Source: Glomus cerebriforme (taxonomy: Eukaryota; Glomeromycota; Glomeromycetes; Glomerales; Glomeraceae). From it: a stretch of DNA of 32,946 nucleotides. Both the position numbers and the translations under genes were made by a program. Location of the stretch: the NCBI GenBank assembly GCA_003550305.1, contig QKYT01000076.1, positions 127,638 to 160,583 on the forward strand, in the 5' to 3' direction. Under the pieces are notes generated by a model, which saw only the letters and a program-made list of their open reading frames with translations, ran no database searches and was not told the origin of the DNA. Positions within the stretch are counted from its first letter, which is position 1. Every line of letters begins with the position of its first letter. Below, piece after piece: positions 10,903 through 22,680 of the stretch.

Positions 10903-12126
10903 TTAGGTTAAAATATTATATTCACACAAAGTTTTCTTCGCTTTCTCATACACTCCTAAAAAAATACTTCCACCTATACTAATCCACACAACTCTTGGCC
11001 CAATACCAGAAAATAAAACTTTAAACCCTTCTTCATGCAAAATTCTCTTAAATGTGTTGATTGTACCGGAATAATTATGAATAGTTTGATTCTACAAAAA
11101 AAACAAAAGTTTTAGAATATAAATATAAATTCTGAAAGTTTTAAAGTTCCAAATAGTGATCACATTACTTTAGCCGATAACATAACACGCGTCTTTATAA
11201 CATCCAATGGAGTAGTAGCTGCAGCAGCTGTACCACCAGCTACACTACCACAAATTGCTGCCTCCCAGGGTTCAATATGATTACGATTTGTATTTTTTGC
11301 TACTACAATTTTTAAATATTCGTAAAGCGGAAATTGTAAACAAGTAAACGGTATCTATGAGATGGTAAGACTTATTATTATTTCAAAATATATATATATA
11401 TTTTTTTTTTTTTTTATTTTAAATTACCTCACGAATTACAGTACTAAAATATCCGCGATAAAATCCAATTAAACCTTCTTGATTGAGAATAGTTTTCAAT
11501 GCTGATAAAGTTGTAGAATATTGTTTTGTTTGCATACGTTGTTTAACAACTTCTGTTGGAACTCGTACAACACATGCCACCTTAAAGTTTATGTGATATA
11601 TTAATATAAAAATATTATTTGTTTAATTAGATAAAAATTAATATACTTGCAACTTCTCCACCTGATGCAGAAATCATATGAATGAATGGTAAATATTTAG
11701 TATCAGGAAATATAATTCCCAATTTTTTTTTCATATACTCATATGTAACGAAAAATGCCGACGCTATTTAATATACAAGGGTTTCTTTTAAAAAAATTAC
11801 ACAATTTAAAAGAAATGAGAATTTATTTAAATATTAACCTCCTGGGGAGCTACCGATTACAGCACTTGTTAATCCAGAATAAATTCCACGAAATCCTCCT
11901 GAAGCTTTAAATCCTGCTTTAGACTGTAATCTAGTTTTAAGCGTATCTAAAGGAAATAAAGCTGTATCTACTGCTGTTCCTGCTATACCACCTGCCTTAA
12001 TACATGATAAAGAGAAAAATAAGGTTTAAACCAAATAAAAAACAAATATTTACTAAAAAATAAAATAAAATATTAATATACCAACAAGGCTTGTTTCATA
12101 TTAAAATCATATCCTCCGCTATTCAT
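10903..12126 (-). CDS. PET8: Mitochondrial S-adenosylmethionine carrier (SLC25A26/Pet8 type)
   Basis: Six exons on the minus strand (12126-12082, 11995-11839, 11763-11651, 11580-11428, 11354-11169, 11091-10903) give 280 residues, the usual length for this carrier. It is a mitochondrial inner-membrane exchanger importing SAM for organellar methylation. The three carrier signatures are present: FPLDTLKTR (P30), VPTEVVKQR (P113) and TPLDVIKTR (P205). The block [20 protein letters not shown] and the GEVVAC...RVP stretch point to the SAM subfamily rather than ADP/ATP or phosphate carriers. Introns are 70-86 bp. The third intron (11650-11581) starts GCAAGT, and only this GC-AG reading gives the family GEVVAC sequence; a GT donor nearby would break the frame. 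The N-terminus has no cleavable presequence, as is usual for carriers. It is divergent from TRM82, sharing a 456 bp spacer. Confidence 0.93.
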
Positions 12127-12582
12127 TGTCTTTAGAATTTAGCTAGCTAATAAGAGTTAGAAAGCCAATTGACGAATGTTTCTTTCGAAATTTTTTTATT
12201 ATTGCTAGAGAAAGAATAGAAAGAATCGGCCAAATAATTTACCGCGATACGAAATATTTGAAAGTTTTTTTGGAGAATTATGCATTCTGCTGGTTTTATT
12301 TAAAAGATGAGACGTGTATGGACGGGATAAATTTTTTTTGATTAAAAATTTTTATCTACTATATATTTCCAAAAATAAGCACTATGTATACAGAGTGTAC
12401 ACAGTGTTTTATCACTTTATGTATGCACTCCTGGCTCGATTTTGCTGGGTGCTTTTTTTACGGGATGACTTTGTCGGAAAATCTTTTCACGTGATTGATC
12501 AGCAATCGACTGAATACAGTATATATATCCTCACATCTATCGACTTTGCTCTGTTACAAACAAGTTAACATATTAATTTATT
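12127..12582. promoter_or_regulatory. Shared divergent promoter region between the SAM carrier and TRM82
   Basis: This 456 bp spacer separates the start codons of two divergently transcribed genes, so it must hold both promoters. It is less A/T-homopolymeric than other spacers. I see a TATACAGAGTGTACACAGTG word near 12388, but no motif I can assign to a known factor. The open frame inside it (12314-12568) is unlikely to be coding. Confidence 0.6.
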
Positions 12583-14601
12583 ATGGCATATAGATTACCG
12601 TTTACAAAATTATTACATCATCCTACAAAAAATTTATTAATTCTCGTATTTGGTTCACAGTTTCATGCATTAGATACAAGGTATTTCAATCAATAACGGT
12701 TTTTTTTCTCCTACGATACCTTCTTTTAACTATTAAAATTATTAACCATTTCATAGTACAGGTGCATTGATATCAACAACCCGAACATTAATTTCTTTCA
12801 CTTCCTCCACGAACGATGATTCCGTCAATAACACTACCACCACTGTTATCAACAACGATTCTTCATCGAATTCAATACATATAATTCCTTCTACTAACAT
12901 TCACCAAGCTACGATAAGAACACTAGCATTTTATGACCGAGTTGATTCCAATACATCAATACCAACATTATTGGCTACAAGTGATGAAAATAAAATATTA
13001 AAAGTTTGGAATTGCGACGAATGGAGATTACGAAATACAAGGTATATCCCGAGTTTTAGAAGATATCATCCTGGCTGATTACCTTCTTTTAAACCAATTT
13101 ACCTTAATTCTATTGTAGACCGGTATCAAAACGTGCCATGGCAATGGCTTTCAATAAGGATGGATCACAAATTATAATTGCTGATAAATTTGGTGATGTA
13201 TACAGGTAAATCAGTCGATCGCACGAAAACTTATTTATGAATTTTTTTAATAATTTATTTATCTCTATAATAGTCATCCACTAGATCCACCTGAAGATAA
13301 ACAAAATGCTAGTACTTTATTATTAGGACATGTATCAATGGTCACTGACATGGTAATTATTAATCATCGGAAATTTTATTAATTCGAGAATTTGAATAAT
13401 TTACTTTTAAATAAAAATAAATAGGTAATAACACCAAATAATAAATATGTTATCACATGTGATCGTGATGAGCATATACGTATAAGTAGATTTCCAAAAG
13501 GATACAATATTGAATCCTACTGTCTAGGTCATAAACAGTAAGTACTCTTCTTATATATTATAATACTTTTTCATATGAGGAATATTAAAATTCTTTTGTG
13601 TCTATAAAGGTTTGTGTCTAAATTACATATATTACCATGGGCAAATGATCTGTTGTTATCAGCCGGTGGTGATGATTTTATAGCATTGTGGGATTATGTT
13701 CCTGGAAAATTATTACAAACTCTTAATATTAAAGAAATTATTGAAACTAAGGTAAAAATATAATTTCAAATTTTTTTTTTTTTTTGAAAATACTTACAAT
13801 ACTTTATTACGTTAGGAAAATTATGATAAAAAAGCAATGAATGTAGACTCTGAAGATTCAATTGCTGTCACATCCATAACAAGTAGCCCGATATCACAAA
13901 ATATAGCTCTGACTATTGAAAAGTAAGCATATTATTGTCAATTGAAATATTATAAATTGCCAATTTACAAAGAATATCTAATAAACTTTTTTAAACATAT
14001 AGATTTCCTGGAATATTAATATTCAATTGGGATGAAACCGAAAAACAAATTCGATATCTTCAAACATTACATTTATCTATTGATCCATTAGATTTAGCTT
14101 ATGATATTGGGGGTAATCTATGGGTTTCTAATTACGTAAAGGAAGAACAACCTAATGAAAGTTTAATTACCGTTTTTAGAAAAAGTGATAATAAGGTATG
14201 GAACTTTTACAGAAGCAAAGTTTTAGTAAATTTGAATGAGAGCTAAAAAATATATATATATATATTTTTTTAAAAGTATGAAAAAGTTCCTGAAGATCAT
14301 CCATTAATTAAGCAGATTAATGAATATGGATCAACAACAGGTAATTTTCCTCAAATATTTTGTCCCTGATTATCTTTAATACATTGGTTTAAGTCTGACA
14401 ATTTTTTTCTATTATTTACAAACAGTTGAAAAAATTCCTGATCTTTATACTATAAGTCATTTACGTAAAAATTTAGTTGATTGGAGAGAACAAGACGATG
14501 ATGATGATGATGAACAAAACGTAGAAGAAGAAGGAAAGAATACATCTAAACGACGTAAATCACAGGGAGCAAAAAAGAATAAAAAAAAGAGTAAAAACTG
14601 A
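12583..14601 (+). CDS. TRM82: tRNA (guanine-N7) methyltransferase non-catalytic subunit, WD-repeat protein Trm82/WDR4
   Basis: Ten exons keep one frame: 12583-12680, 12757-13041, 13119-13205, 13274-13352, 13425-13537, 13610-13751, 13816-13922, 14003-14195, 14277-14340 and 14426-14601, giving 447 residues. Introns are 64-85 bp, all GT-AG. The protein shows WD-type blades ([34 protein letters not shown]). It also has the segment most typical of Trm82/WDR4, [13 protein letters not shown], followed by [15 protein letters not shown]. Family knowledge: Trm82 is a beta-propeller that holds the Trm8/METTL1 catalytic subunit to make m7G46 in tRNA; the catalytic subunit is not in this window. The C-terminus is a DDDDDDE acidic run followed by a lysine-rich tail (KKNKKKSKN), plausibly nuclear-targeting. 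The ATG at 12583 directly opens the first blade. Confidence 0.92.
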
Positions 14602-17448
14602 ATGAATTTTCTTATCATAAAAAAAAAAAAAATCCTAGTAATAACCAAAAAAGAAATGTAAAAATTACAATGATCTTTGTGATAGCTAAAGTTATAATTA
14701 ACTGTATCGCAGATTAAATAGATGTTAAAACTTACTGATATACAGCCGTCGTACTTCTGACTGTTTGTACTTTACTCTGCCATTAGTATAGTTTCGCTTT
14801 GTAAAGTGGTTATACATCACAACTACGAGCCAAATCATGTAATTATTGCGTAGCAATGGTATGCTCGTACCTATTTAAAGCCCGACCCCCCTTGATGATC
14901 GATTACACACATACATATTCATATTTTTTGTGAAATGAATTGGAAAAGCAAAAATATATTACATTTAAAGATCACTGATAAAAGAAATGTGATCACCGAT
15001 TTATAATATTATGTAAATATTTTCTTATGAAAAATAACAGATCATGTGATTTAAAGGATATGTTAACTACCGGCAAAACAATTAAAATATAAGGCGCGGT
15101 TGCGTTTTTTGTAATTCTAATAATTGCGTTGTCTTTAGGGATGCTGATTACATACTATGCTAGAATTCTCACATTTCTAACGAGTTAGTGCTCATATCTC
15201 ATCATGTTTTCTGGCTATATATTTTAATTCTTTAAGTACAGTATCTTGCAAAACTTGGTAAATAAAATTTATGCATAATTTGATAATAAACGTTATCTTC
15301 ACAAGACCCGAAAGGCATATGCGTCTCATAAACCCATTGATGAGCAACTGAAACACGCCGGAAAGCAGGCGACCGACAGGTGACCGACTGAACGTAAGGA
15401 AATGTTATCCTGCCATATTATAACCATATAGTTTGTTTCATTCTAAAAAAATTATATATATAAATTATTCGAATTAAGATTCTTTGGAGATAATCGTGTG
15501 ATTTTTCGGAAAGTTAATCAAAAGTTTAATTAATATATATTATTTTGCAAATTTATATTTCGTTAGATTATATTAATATTATGTCATATGAAATGTCGGA
15601 AATAAATCAATAAAATAACTTTATCAAATTATACATTTCAGCTGATTATTTTTTTTGATTATTTCTCGAATTTCTTCCCGCTACTTCACTGCCTAATGCT
15701 AATTTTTTCGCAATATATGCAACTGTTTAATTTGTTTTAAGATTTACAGTAAAATTATACATTTCAGATTCATTAGGTGATATAAAAATTGTTTCTGAAG
15801 TCCATCGAAATTTTTCTATTATAATTTTCCAAATAAACCAAAATTGAACATGAATGAAAATGCCAATCTTATTCCACCTTTTTTGCATGATATGTTCGAA
15901 GCCAGAAAAAGTAGGAATTTTTCATTTTGTACATATTCACCTTACCTAGTACAGTAAGACTGGGATATGTTAAGATGCTTATTACATATTACGCTCAAGA
16001 ACTTCTCGTGTAATACATGTTCATAAATATTTGATTATACTGCTATGCTTACATTATTTTATCAAGCATTTGAGAAAAATCACAGTATAAATCATCAATG
16101 AAACTCTACGTGCCGGATTATTGAAGTTTAGTACAGTATCATACTATGATACAAAAAATCGATAAATGAGATGAAAGAATTTTCGGATCTATAGCATAAA
16201 ATTCCAGAGATTAGTAAAAAAACAAAAAAGAACATAGCAATATTCCCTCTTAAGTTCTTTTGCAGAACTTAATCCTCTGTGGATGACAGTGAAATACATA
16301 GGCATAGTTGTAAAAATTTTATAGATAATATGTGAGTGGGACAGGAACGTAGAAGATAAGCGTATAGATAGCGAAACAAATTAGCATTATTTAAATAGTA
16401 TGGGATAGCGGGAAAGAACTCTCAATGACTGATCCTCCTTTGAAACAATCACTAATTTATTCCTTTTAATTTTTTATTTATTTTTACAATGGATAAATTC
16501 TCTAATTAAAAAAAAAAATCTATAACAAGATTTTTTTAGAAGAAAATTTAAAATCAAACAATTACTTAGATATAATTTTTATTTCCGAATACTTTCTATT
16601 GAGCTCTCTCTATAAATCTGAATCATTAGCCATTGATTTCTCGAAGTATTTCGATGAGTTGTGAATCTTGTGAATTTGTCAATTAAAATGTCCAATTGAC
16701 CAGATAAATTGCGGGTGTTACACATGTGACCTGAATTAATCTTAGAGAGATCCTGAAAACGTGGCTGTTGTACGTGGCTGAATCGATTATTTGATTATTT
16801 GGTTATTCGAATTCGAATCATAGATAAACATAAAAACAGGTTATAAGAAGCGTACAAAAAACAATGTTTTGGTGCTGTACTACAATTGAACTATCATTGA
16901 CAGTTGATAAACATGGTCGGAAGAAATTATAATCTGATTTTGAAATCTCCTGTCAAAGTAATCGGAATATTTGAATTCAATTAAATTATCAGTATTGTTT
17001 TGGAGCGAGTAACTTAGAGATTATAGGTTGAAAGTCTGATAAATTTCTTCCTTAGACAGTATATTGCTTCTTTCTCTTCAATCTTTTAGATACCCTTAAT
17101 AATTGTTATTACAATTTTAGCTAAAAAGCTAAAATAAATTGAAAAGTGAAAATTTGAGTTAATTATTCTTTAATCAAATTTATTATTGATAATTTACCTA
17201 TGTCATTTCGCTTTCAGTAATACTGTATATTTGAATTTATAATCTTACAAAATGACGTTAATAGTGTCGTTATTGACTTGTTTTATATATAATTCAGAAA
17301 TTCAATTCTTTATCAATAAACTTCATAGTAAAATTTTTATTAAAAGAATAGAGGTTAATTTTTTTTCTTTTTTTTTTGAATAAAAAATAATCATTTTTAC
17401 ATTAAATAAAGTAAATATGTAAAAAAAAAAAAAAAAAAAAAAGAGATC
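14602..17448. other. Long AT-rich intergenic region
   Basis: No credible gene. A short 35-codon frame at about 15850-15957 (starting MNENANLIPPFLHD) looks less random than its surroundings and could be a gene fragment, but nothing continues it. A GC-richer island at 15305-15400 contains box C/D-like words (TGATGA at 15338, CTGA at 15348 and 15388). The right end, including an A-run at 17420-17441, is the 3' flank of the arrestin-like gene. Confidence 0.45.
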
Positions 17449-18516
17449 TTAATTATATATATAACCTCTTGCTCTTCCTTTAAAAATTTTCTTTTCGTTC
17501 AAGGATCTTTGTAACCAAATATTTTTCTTTAATTCCAATTTACTTCCATCATCAAACTTAATTTTGATCTTCAAAACATGTCTAACCTTAAAATATTTCA
17601 TAATCCTTACTCCTTCAAATGATTGAAATCTATTAACAGATTCAAAAGCCGGTATATCCAATTTCATTTCAATAAAATATTTATTAATTTCATCTTCAAC
17701 AGCTTCAACAGTTTCTCCAGGTAATTTATATTCTAATATTTTTTCAGATTTATCAAAATGAACAATGTTTTTTTCAATATTCCTAAATTTTTGATGTTCT
17801 TTAACAACAACATCAATTTCTTTAATTTTCATGGATGAATCAGGTAAAATTAAAGTGAGAGGTATTATCATGATACTATTCATATCAATATATTCAGAAA
17901 ATAATAAAGCTTCAAATTCAATTTCATCTAATTTAGGATCATTCTTTCGTCTATTTGAACCAGAACGATGCATTGATATAGGAGTATCTCTCAATTTTAA
18001 TGTAGAAGGAAGACTATAACGATCAATTTGACAAACTGTTGAAACACATTTATTATTTCCTTGAAATTTAAAATAATTACGTTTACGAGTAATTGTAATT
18101 TTTATTTCATATTGAATTATATTTTGAGATAATGGGATTTCTTTTTGTGAAGGAGGAGAATAAGAAGGAGGTATATCATCATCAAGGGAAAATTCAAAAT
18201 TTAAATCAAGCGAAGTTATTGGAATAAATGTATTTGAAGAAGATTGATAAATACATTGTGTTGAAGAATAAAAAATATTTTTTGTATTTTTCGTATCATC
18301 TTGAGGGAATGATGTTAATGATTCTTGACCAACTAAAGTGGCATCAATTCTTGAAATATAAATTGGTTTTGAAGAAGGATAACGTAAATGAAAACCTCCA
18401 GAGATTTTCGATGGTCCTATTCCAAGATATCCAGTTTGAAAATTTGTCATATTATATGGATAAGAAAAGAAACATTTACGACTTTTTGTTCTAAGAAATC
18501 GTATAGTTGGTCTCAT
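17449..18516 (-). CDS. Alpha-arrestin (ART)-like protein, single exon
   Basis: An uninterrupted 355-residue frame with no intron. Residues 28-70 (ISGGFHLRYPSSKPIYISRI... LVGQES) resemble the first beta strands of an arrestin N domain. LDLNFEFSLDDDIPPSYSPP (from residue 103) with a following IIQYEIKITITRK fits the conserved arrestin stretch of a PPS(F/Y) turn leading into a YxIxVxI strand. Residues 210-355, with IPLTLILP, IKEIDVVVKEH, HVLKIKIKF and LELKKNIWLQ, are beta-rich like the arrestin C domain. PPSY at 116-119 is formally a PPxY motif, which in ARTs recruits Nedd4/Rsp5 ligases, but it coincides with the fold's conserved PPS(F/Y) turn, so that role is uncertain. Such proteins are adaptors for membrane-transporter ubiquitylation. 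The family assignment comes from pattern and not a profile search. The ATG at 18516 is the first in frame after a stop-rich upstream stretch. Confidence 0.65.
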   Translation of the reverse strand: MRPTIRFLRTKSRKCFFSYPYNMTNFQTGYLGIGPSKISGGFHLRYPSSKPIYISRIDATLVGQESLTSFPQDDTKNTKNIFYSSTQCIYQSSSNTFIPITSLDLNFEFSLDDDIPPSYSPPSQKEIPLSQNIIQYEIKITITRKRNYFKFQGNNKCVSTVCQIDRYSLPSTLKLRDTPISMHRSGSNRRKNDPKLDEIEFEALLFSEYIDMNSIMIIPLTLILPDSSMKIKEIDVVVKEHQKFRNIEKNIVHFDKSEKILEYKLPGETVEAVEDEINKYFIEMKLDIPAFESVNRFQSFEGVRIMKYFKVRHVLKIKIKFDDGSKLELKKNIWLQRSLNEKKIFKGRARGYIYN

Positions 18517-20270
18517 ATTTAAAATATTTTCTTCAATGAATATATGCTTACATACACATATATACCTGATAAATGATATGAAAAGCAGAAAAGGAAAGGA
18601 ATAAATTCAAAAAAAAAGGGATCAAAAAAAAAACTACTTATTTATTTATTTATTTCGATGCAGCTTCTAGTGATCGACTTTTCTTTGAATCTTGTACATA
18701 ACTATTTAGAATTCACAATGGTCACAATGGTCATATTTTACATATAATTTTTTTTACGCGTTTAGGGGGGTCATTTCTGCGGGGTTTTCTTGATATCATA
18801 TCATATTAATCATATTAAATAAGAACTCCGATCTACAACAATATTTCTCAATTTTTGGTGAGATATTATTCCGCATTGTTTCAAATTAAATAAACAAATA
18901 TTGACACAAAAAAGACAAAAATCGACAGAATATCCAATGAATATCAAATAAGAAAGCTTTGTTTGAAAAGTAAGTTAAAGTTGTTGACGAATTTTGTAAA
19001 TCCTTGGCTTATTTATTTAAGTATTAAAAATCATTCATATAAACTATTACAAGAGGATGAAACATTTGCAGAATGTATGACCACATGCTCGTAAAATAAA
19101 CGGCCAAAATTAAGACATAGTTAAATGTCACCAATATACTGTACCTATAAATGCCTGTTTTTTTAACATTGTATTTTTCTTTCTTTTAAAATTCCAAAAT
19201 AATACAAATAATGATCTGATGATACAAATAGTACAAATAGAACAAATAGAATCGAAGGGCTAGAATTTTTTAACATATAAAGAACTCGGAGTGAAAACTT
19301 TCTTAATTTAATTATGGTAATTTAGTAATGTTTCTCTATAATGGCTGTGAGACCAAATCAATATGTACAATATATACCGATCATACTACCCCTAAAATCT
19401 TACATCCAATGAACTTTTTTTTTTTGTGTCATTGTTTTTTGAAAATTATGTAAAGTTTTAATTTCGGATCAAATTTATAATGCATTTAACTTGTAGTACG
19501 AGCTCGTCTTTCTTTATAAGAACTAACGAAATGATAATAAATTACACCCATATCAGATATTCAAAATGCAAATATCTAAAGAGGTAGGGTATTGCAATAG
19601 AGACAATTTTGATAAAAATATATATACTGTATATATTCTTTCATTATTTATTAACCTACAAAATTTATCTATTCGTACTTTTTCCTTGCTATTTTTTTGC
19701 GTGACAAACTTTGCAAAAATACATGAACAACAAGAAAATATAATATTTATAATAATAACTTACAATAAAGGCAGTGAACTTAAAGTTCTAATCTTTGACA
19801 ATGAAATTTAATTATATACGTGTTAACTTTCCATATTTTTCTGATACAAATTTATGATTGTGTATTTGTGTTCATATTTTGGGTCCTTACAGTACTTTCA
19901 TTCTCTTCAAATGGGAGTACCGGCAAGTAAAGTTGAACAGTCTATGTACTTGTTCTTGATTTTCTTTATAACTATGGTAATAACACACAGAAAGTCTCTA
20001 GGTTAGTCCGTCTGGTCACCAGGCTTTTCCGAAATAAGAATAGATCCCCACGGTCATTAATTTACTTGAAATTAGAGACATTTTATCCTAAATATAAAAC
20101 TTGATAAATTTTGTTTAAATTAACATTTAAACAAATTAAAACTTTAAATGAATATTTTATAACTTGAAAAATAATGTAATACTTTGTTGAAAAAAAAGCA
20201 TATTTTAATATAAAGAGTTTTTTTTTTAAGAGAAATTTAAAGTTATGGAAAAATATGTAATTCATCACCA
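18517..20270. other. AT-rich intergenic region
   Basis: Upstream flank of the arrestin-like gene followed by non-coding AT-rich DNA. Open frames at 19566-19811 and 20083-20283 (minus) have no motif and low-complexity composition. A CTGGTCACCAG palindrome lies near 20015. Confidence 0.45.
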
Positions 20271-20372
20271 TGGCCAGTATCACGTAATTATAAAGTCACG
20301 TGACTAATATCATATTTCCGTCCGGAATAAAATCATAACTCCGGCCGGAATTAAAGTATAATCACGTAACAG
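20271..20372. repeat. Palindrome cluster with CACGTGAC and CCGG(C/A)CGG words
   Basis: ATCACGTAA occurs at 20279-20287 and again at 20361-20369, bracketing AGTCACGTGACT, TTCCGTCCGGAA and TCCGGCCGGAA palindromes. The GC-rich palindromic words stand out in a very AT-rich setting. It resembles a MITE terminus or a protein-binding cluster, but no coding part or clear terminal repeats are seen. Confidence 0.35.
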
Positions 20373-20559
20373 ATTTAAAATATGATCTTTATTTTTTTTA
20401 AAAATTATTTCACTTTTTTCTCTAACTTCTTATACAAATAAACTATTAACTTCTTTTTATCATATAAGTAATTTTTTTTAGTCTTTTATTTTAAAGTTTC
20501 TAATATATTTTATTTAATATGTGATGCATTTTATTTTGTTAATTTATCCCTTCATTTAT

Positions 20560-21630
20560 AATGCAGGCAAATTTGTCTGTAAACTTTTCAAAATTAAATT
20601 ATAATGTAATAAAAGTATTAAATATGACAAAATTATTTAAATATTATAATATAATCCTTTAACTATAATACAAATAAATAAATTTAAATTTTTATGTTAT
20701 ATACTCACAGGCAAATTTGCCTGTTAACTTTTTAATTTAAATTTTTATTATAAAGATTGTTAAAATATTTGACTATAAGTCTATGAGAATATAGGATTAA
20801 TGCTCCTACTAGTATCAGGTCAACCCAGGTTATGTGATCTGATCTGACCTAAAATTCAAGTTAAGTTTAATAATTTTTATGATCAGGTGACCCATATAAT
20901 CCAGTTGATCTGAGTTATTGAACAATTACTAATTAATTATAATAAATGAATAATAACAAAGCTTTATAATATTACAAATTTACTAAATCTATTATAATTT
21001 CATTTAGGCTTTATTTTTGCAACTTATAATGCTTGAAAAATGGTGATTGCTCAATTTTTTTTCTTAAAAATTTGGATTTAGATCCAGGGTATTTGAGTTG
21101 AACCACACTCAAGTCAGGTTTGAGGTCTTGATTTTTTTCATTTGGATCAGGTAATCAGATTAGTCATACCTTAAAAACTTGATCTGATATGATCTGGTAG
21201 AAACATTATATAGAATAATTTATATAATATAATACAAAATTTAGCAGTAAATTTCTTATTGTAAATAACTAAATATTCAACAAATTTGCCTGCAATTTTA
21301 TATAACAATTGTATAAATAATATAAAGTCATTTCTAATTGAATTATTAATAATGTTATGATAAAATTTTTTTTTTTGAAATCAAGATGAATAAACAACTT
21401 TTTTTGTAAGAATATTACTATTCAAAAATATATAAGTAAATTTATAATATATCTTTTACTAGTATTCTGAACAGATCAGTTCAAATTAAATTTGATTTAA
21501 ATCTAATTTGATTTGAATCCAATCTGAAACAGATCTGAACTGATCTGAATTTGACTAAATCTGATCTGAACTGATTTGAAACTGATTCAGATTTAAACTA
21601 AACTAATCTGCATCTAAGGTTTCCAGGTGA
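20560..21630. repeat. Simple and palindromic repeats: AGGCAAATTTGCCTG and GATCTGA-type
   Basis: The palindrome AGGCAAATTTGCCTG is complete near 20709-20723 and appears partly at about 20564-20578 and 21280-21292. From about 20810 to 21620 the words GATCTGA, GATCTGGT, CTGATTTGAA and GATTTAAATC recur irregularly, most densely at 21470-21600. No coding capacity is seen. Confidence 0.6.
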
Positions 21631-21826
21631 AACTCATTTTGGATTTTGCAAAATGGCGAAACTCCAAATAGTAAAGTTAAAACTATTGACAAAATATTTC
21701 ACCATTGGCGAAACTTTAACAATTGTGAAATGGAGAAATTGCTGCAAAACTCTGTAGCCAATCAGATGCATATCAGATGATCAGTAAATCATTCCCGGTC
21801 TGCACATTCCAACACATCAGATCCCA

Positions 21827-22626
21827 TTTCCAAGGCCTTTCCGTGTTCACTATAAAATAAAGAAAAAAGAAACATTAGTCATCATACTAACGTTTCTTAA
21901 ACCCTCTTCGCCAAATTACAACTCACCCAAGACAAGTTCCTAAGGCCTTTCCGTTCACTACAAAAGAAAAAAATAAGAAACGTTAGTCGTTATACTAACA
22001 TTTCTTAAATACTCTTTGCCAAATTGCAACTCATCCAAGACAACCGTTTGGTATTCACTACAAAAATAAATAAATAAGAAACGTTAGTCATTATACTAAC
22101 GTTTCTTAAACACTCTTCGCCAAATTGCAACTTACCTAAGACAACCGTTCGGTGTTCATTACAAAATAAAGAAATAAGAGATGTTAATCATCATATTAAC
22201 GTTTCTTAAACACTCTTCGCCAAATTGCAACTCACCCAAGACAACCATTTGGTGTTCACTACAAAAATAAAGAAAAAAGAAACGTTAGTCATCATACTAA
22301 CGTTTCTTAACCTCTCTTCGTCAAATTGCAATTCACCCAAGTTAACCGTTCAGTGTGCACTACAAAAATAAAGAAAAAAGAAACATTAATCATCATACTA
22401 ACGTTTCTTAACCCCTCTTCACCAAATTTCAACTCACCAGTCAAGTTCTTAAGGCCATTTTGACTGACTTCTGTGTTGACTACAAAATAAAGAAAAAAAA
22501 CGTTAGTTGCTATACTAATATTTCTTAAACCTTTTTGCCAAAGTTCAACTCACCTAAGACCGTTCTGCATTCATTACAAAATAAAGAAAAGAAGGAACGT
22601 TAGTCGTTATACTAATGTCCCTTTCA
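21827..22626. repeat. Tandem array of eight ~101 bp units, each with a 13-bp-arm hairpin
   Basis: Each unit runs roughly: TTCACTACAAAATAAAG, a hairpin with left arm AAGAAACGTTAGT, a 6 nt loop, right arm ACTAACGTTTCTT, then the block CTCTTCGCCAAATTGCAACTC and ACCCAAGACAACCGTT. Hairpins lie at 21867-21898, 21975-22006, 22076-22107, 22176-22207, 22277-22308, 22378-22409, 22495-22526 and 22591-22623, a spacing of 100-101 bp except for two longer steps (108 and 117). Units 3 and 5 have perfect arms and the others carry one or a few changes. Unit 4 has a matched pair of changes (GTTAAT with ATTAAC) that preserves pairing. No open frame runs through the array. Confidence 0.93.
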
Positions 22627-22630
22627 AAAC

Positions 22631-22680
22631 AGTCACATGTGACTTCATAATATAATTATATTATGAAGTTACATGCGACT
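22631..22680. repeat. 50 bp near-perfect palindrome
   Basis: Two 25-base arms meet at 22655/22656. The inner 28 bases (ACTTCATAATATAA and its inverse complement) pair perfectly, and the outer part AGTCACATGTG pairs with CATGCGACT with two mismatches. It lies immediately right of the tandem hairpin array. Confidence 0.8.

Noticed and set aside
12314..12568. 84-codon open frame upstream of TRM82
   Set aside because: It lies in the divergent promoter spacer, ends before the TRM82 start in a different frame, and has no family resemblance.
14457..14648. Minus-strand open frame opposite the TRM82 tail
   Set aside because: Its Phe/Ser runs are the antisense of the lysine- and aspartate-rich C-terminus of TRM82.
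17831..18494. Plus-strand open frames across the arrestin-like gene
   Set aside because: They mirror the 355-codon minus-strand frame, which is longer, uninterrupted and has recognisable beta-strand patterns.
21827..22626. Regular repeats with spacers resembling a CRISPR array
   Set aside because: The units are ~101 bp and the sequence between hairpins is itself repeated, not unique. The genome is eukaryotic (spliceosomal introns, U6) and no cas genes are present.
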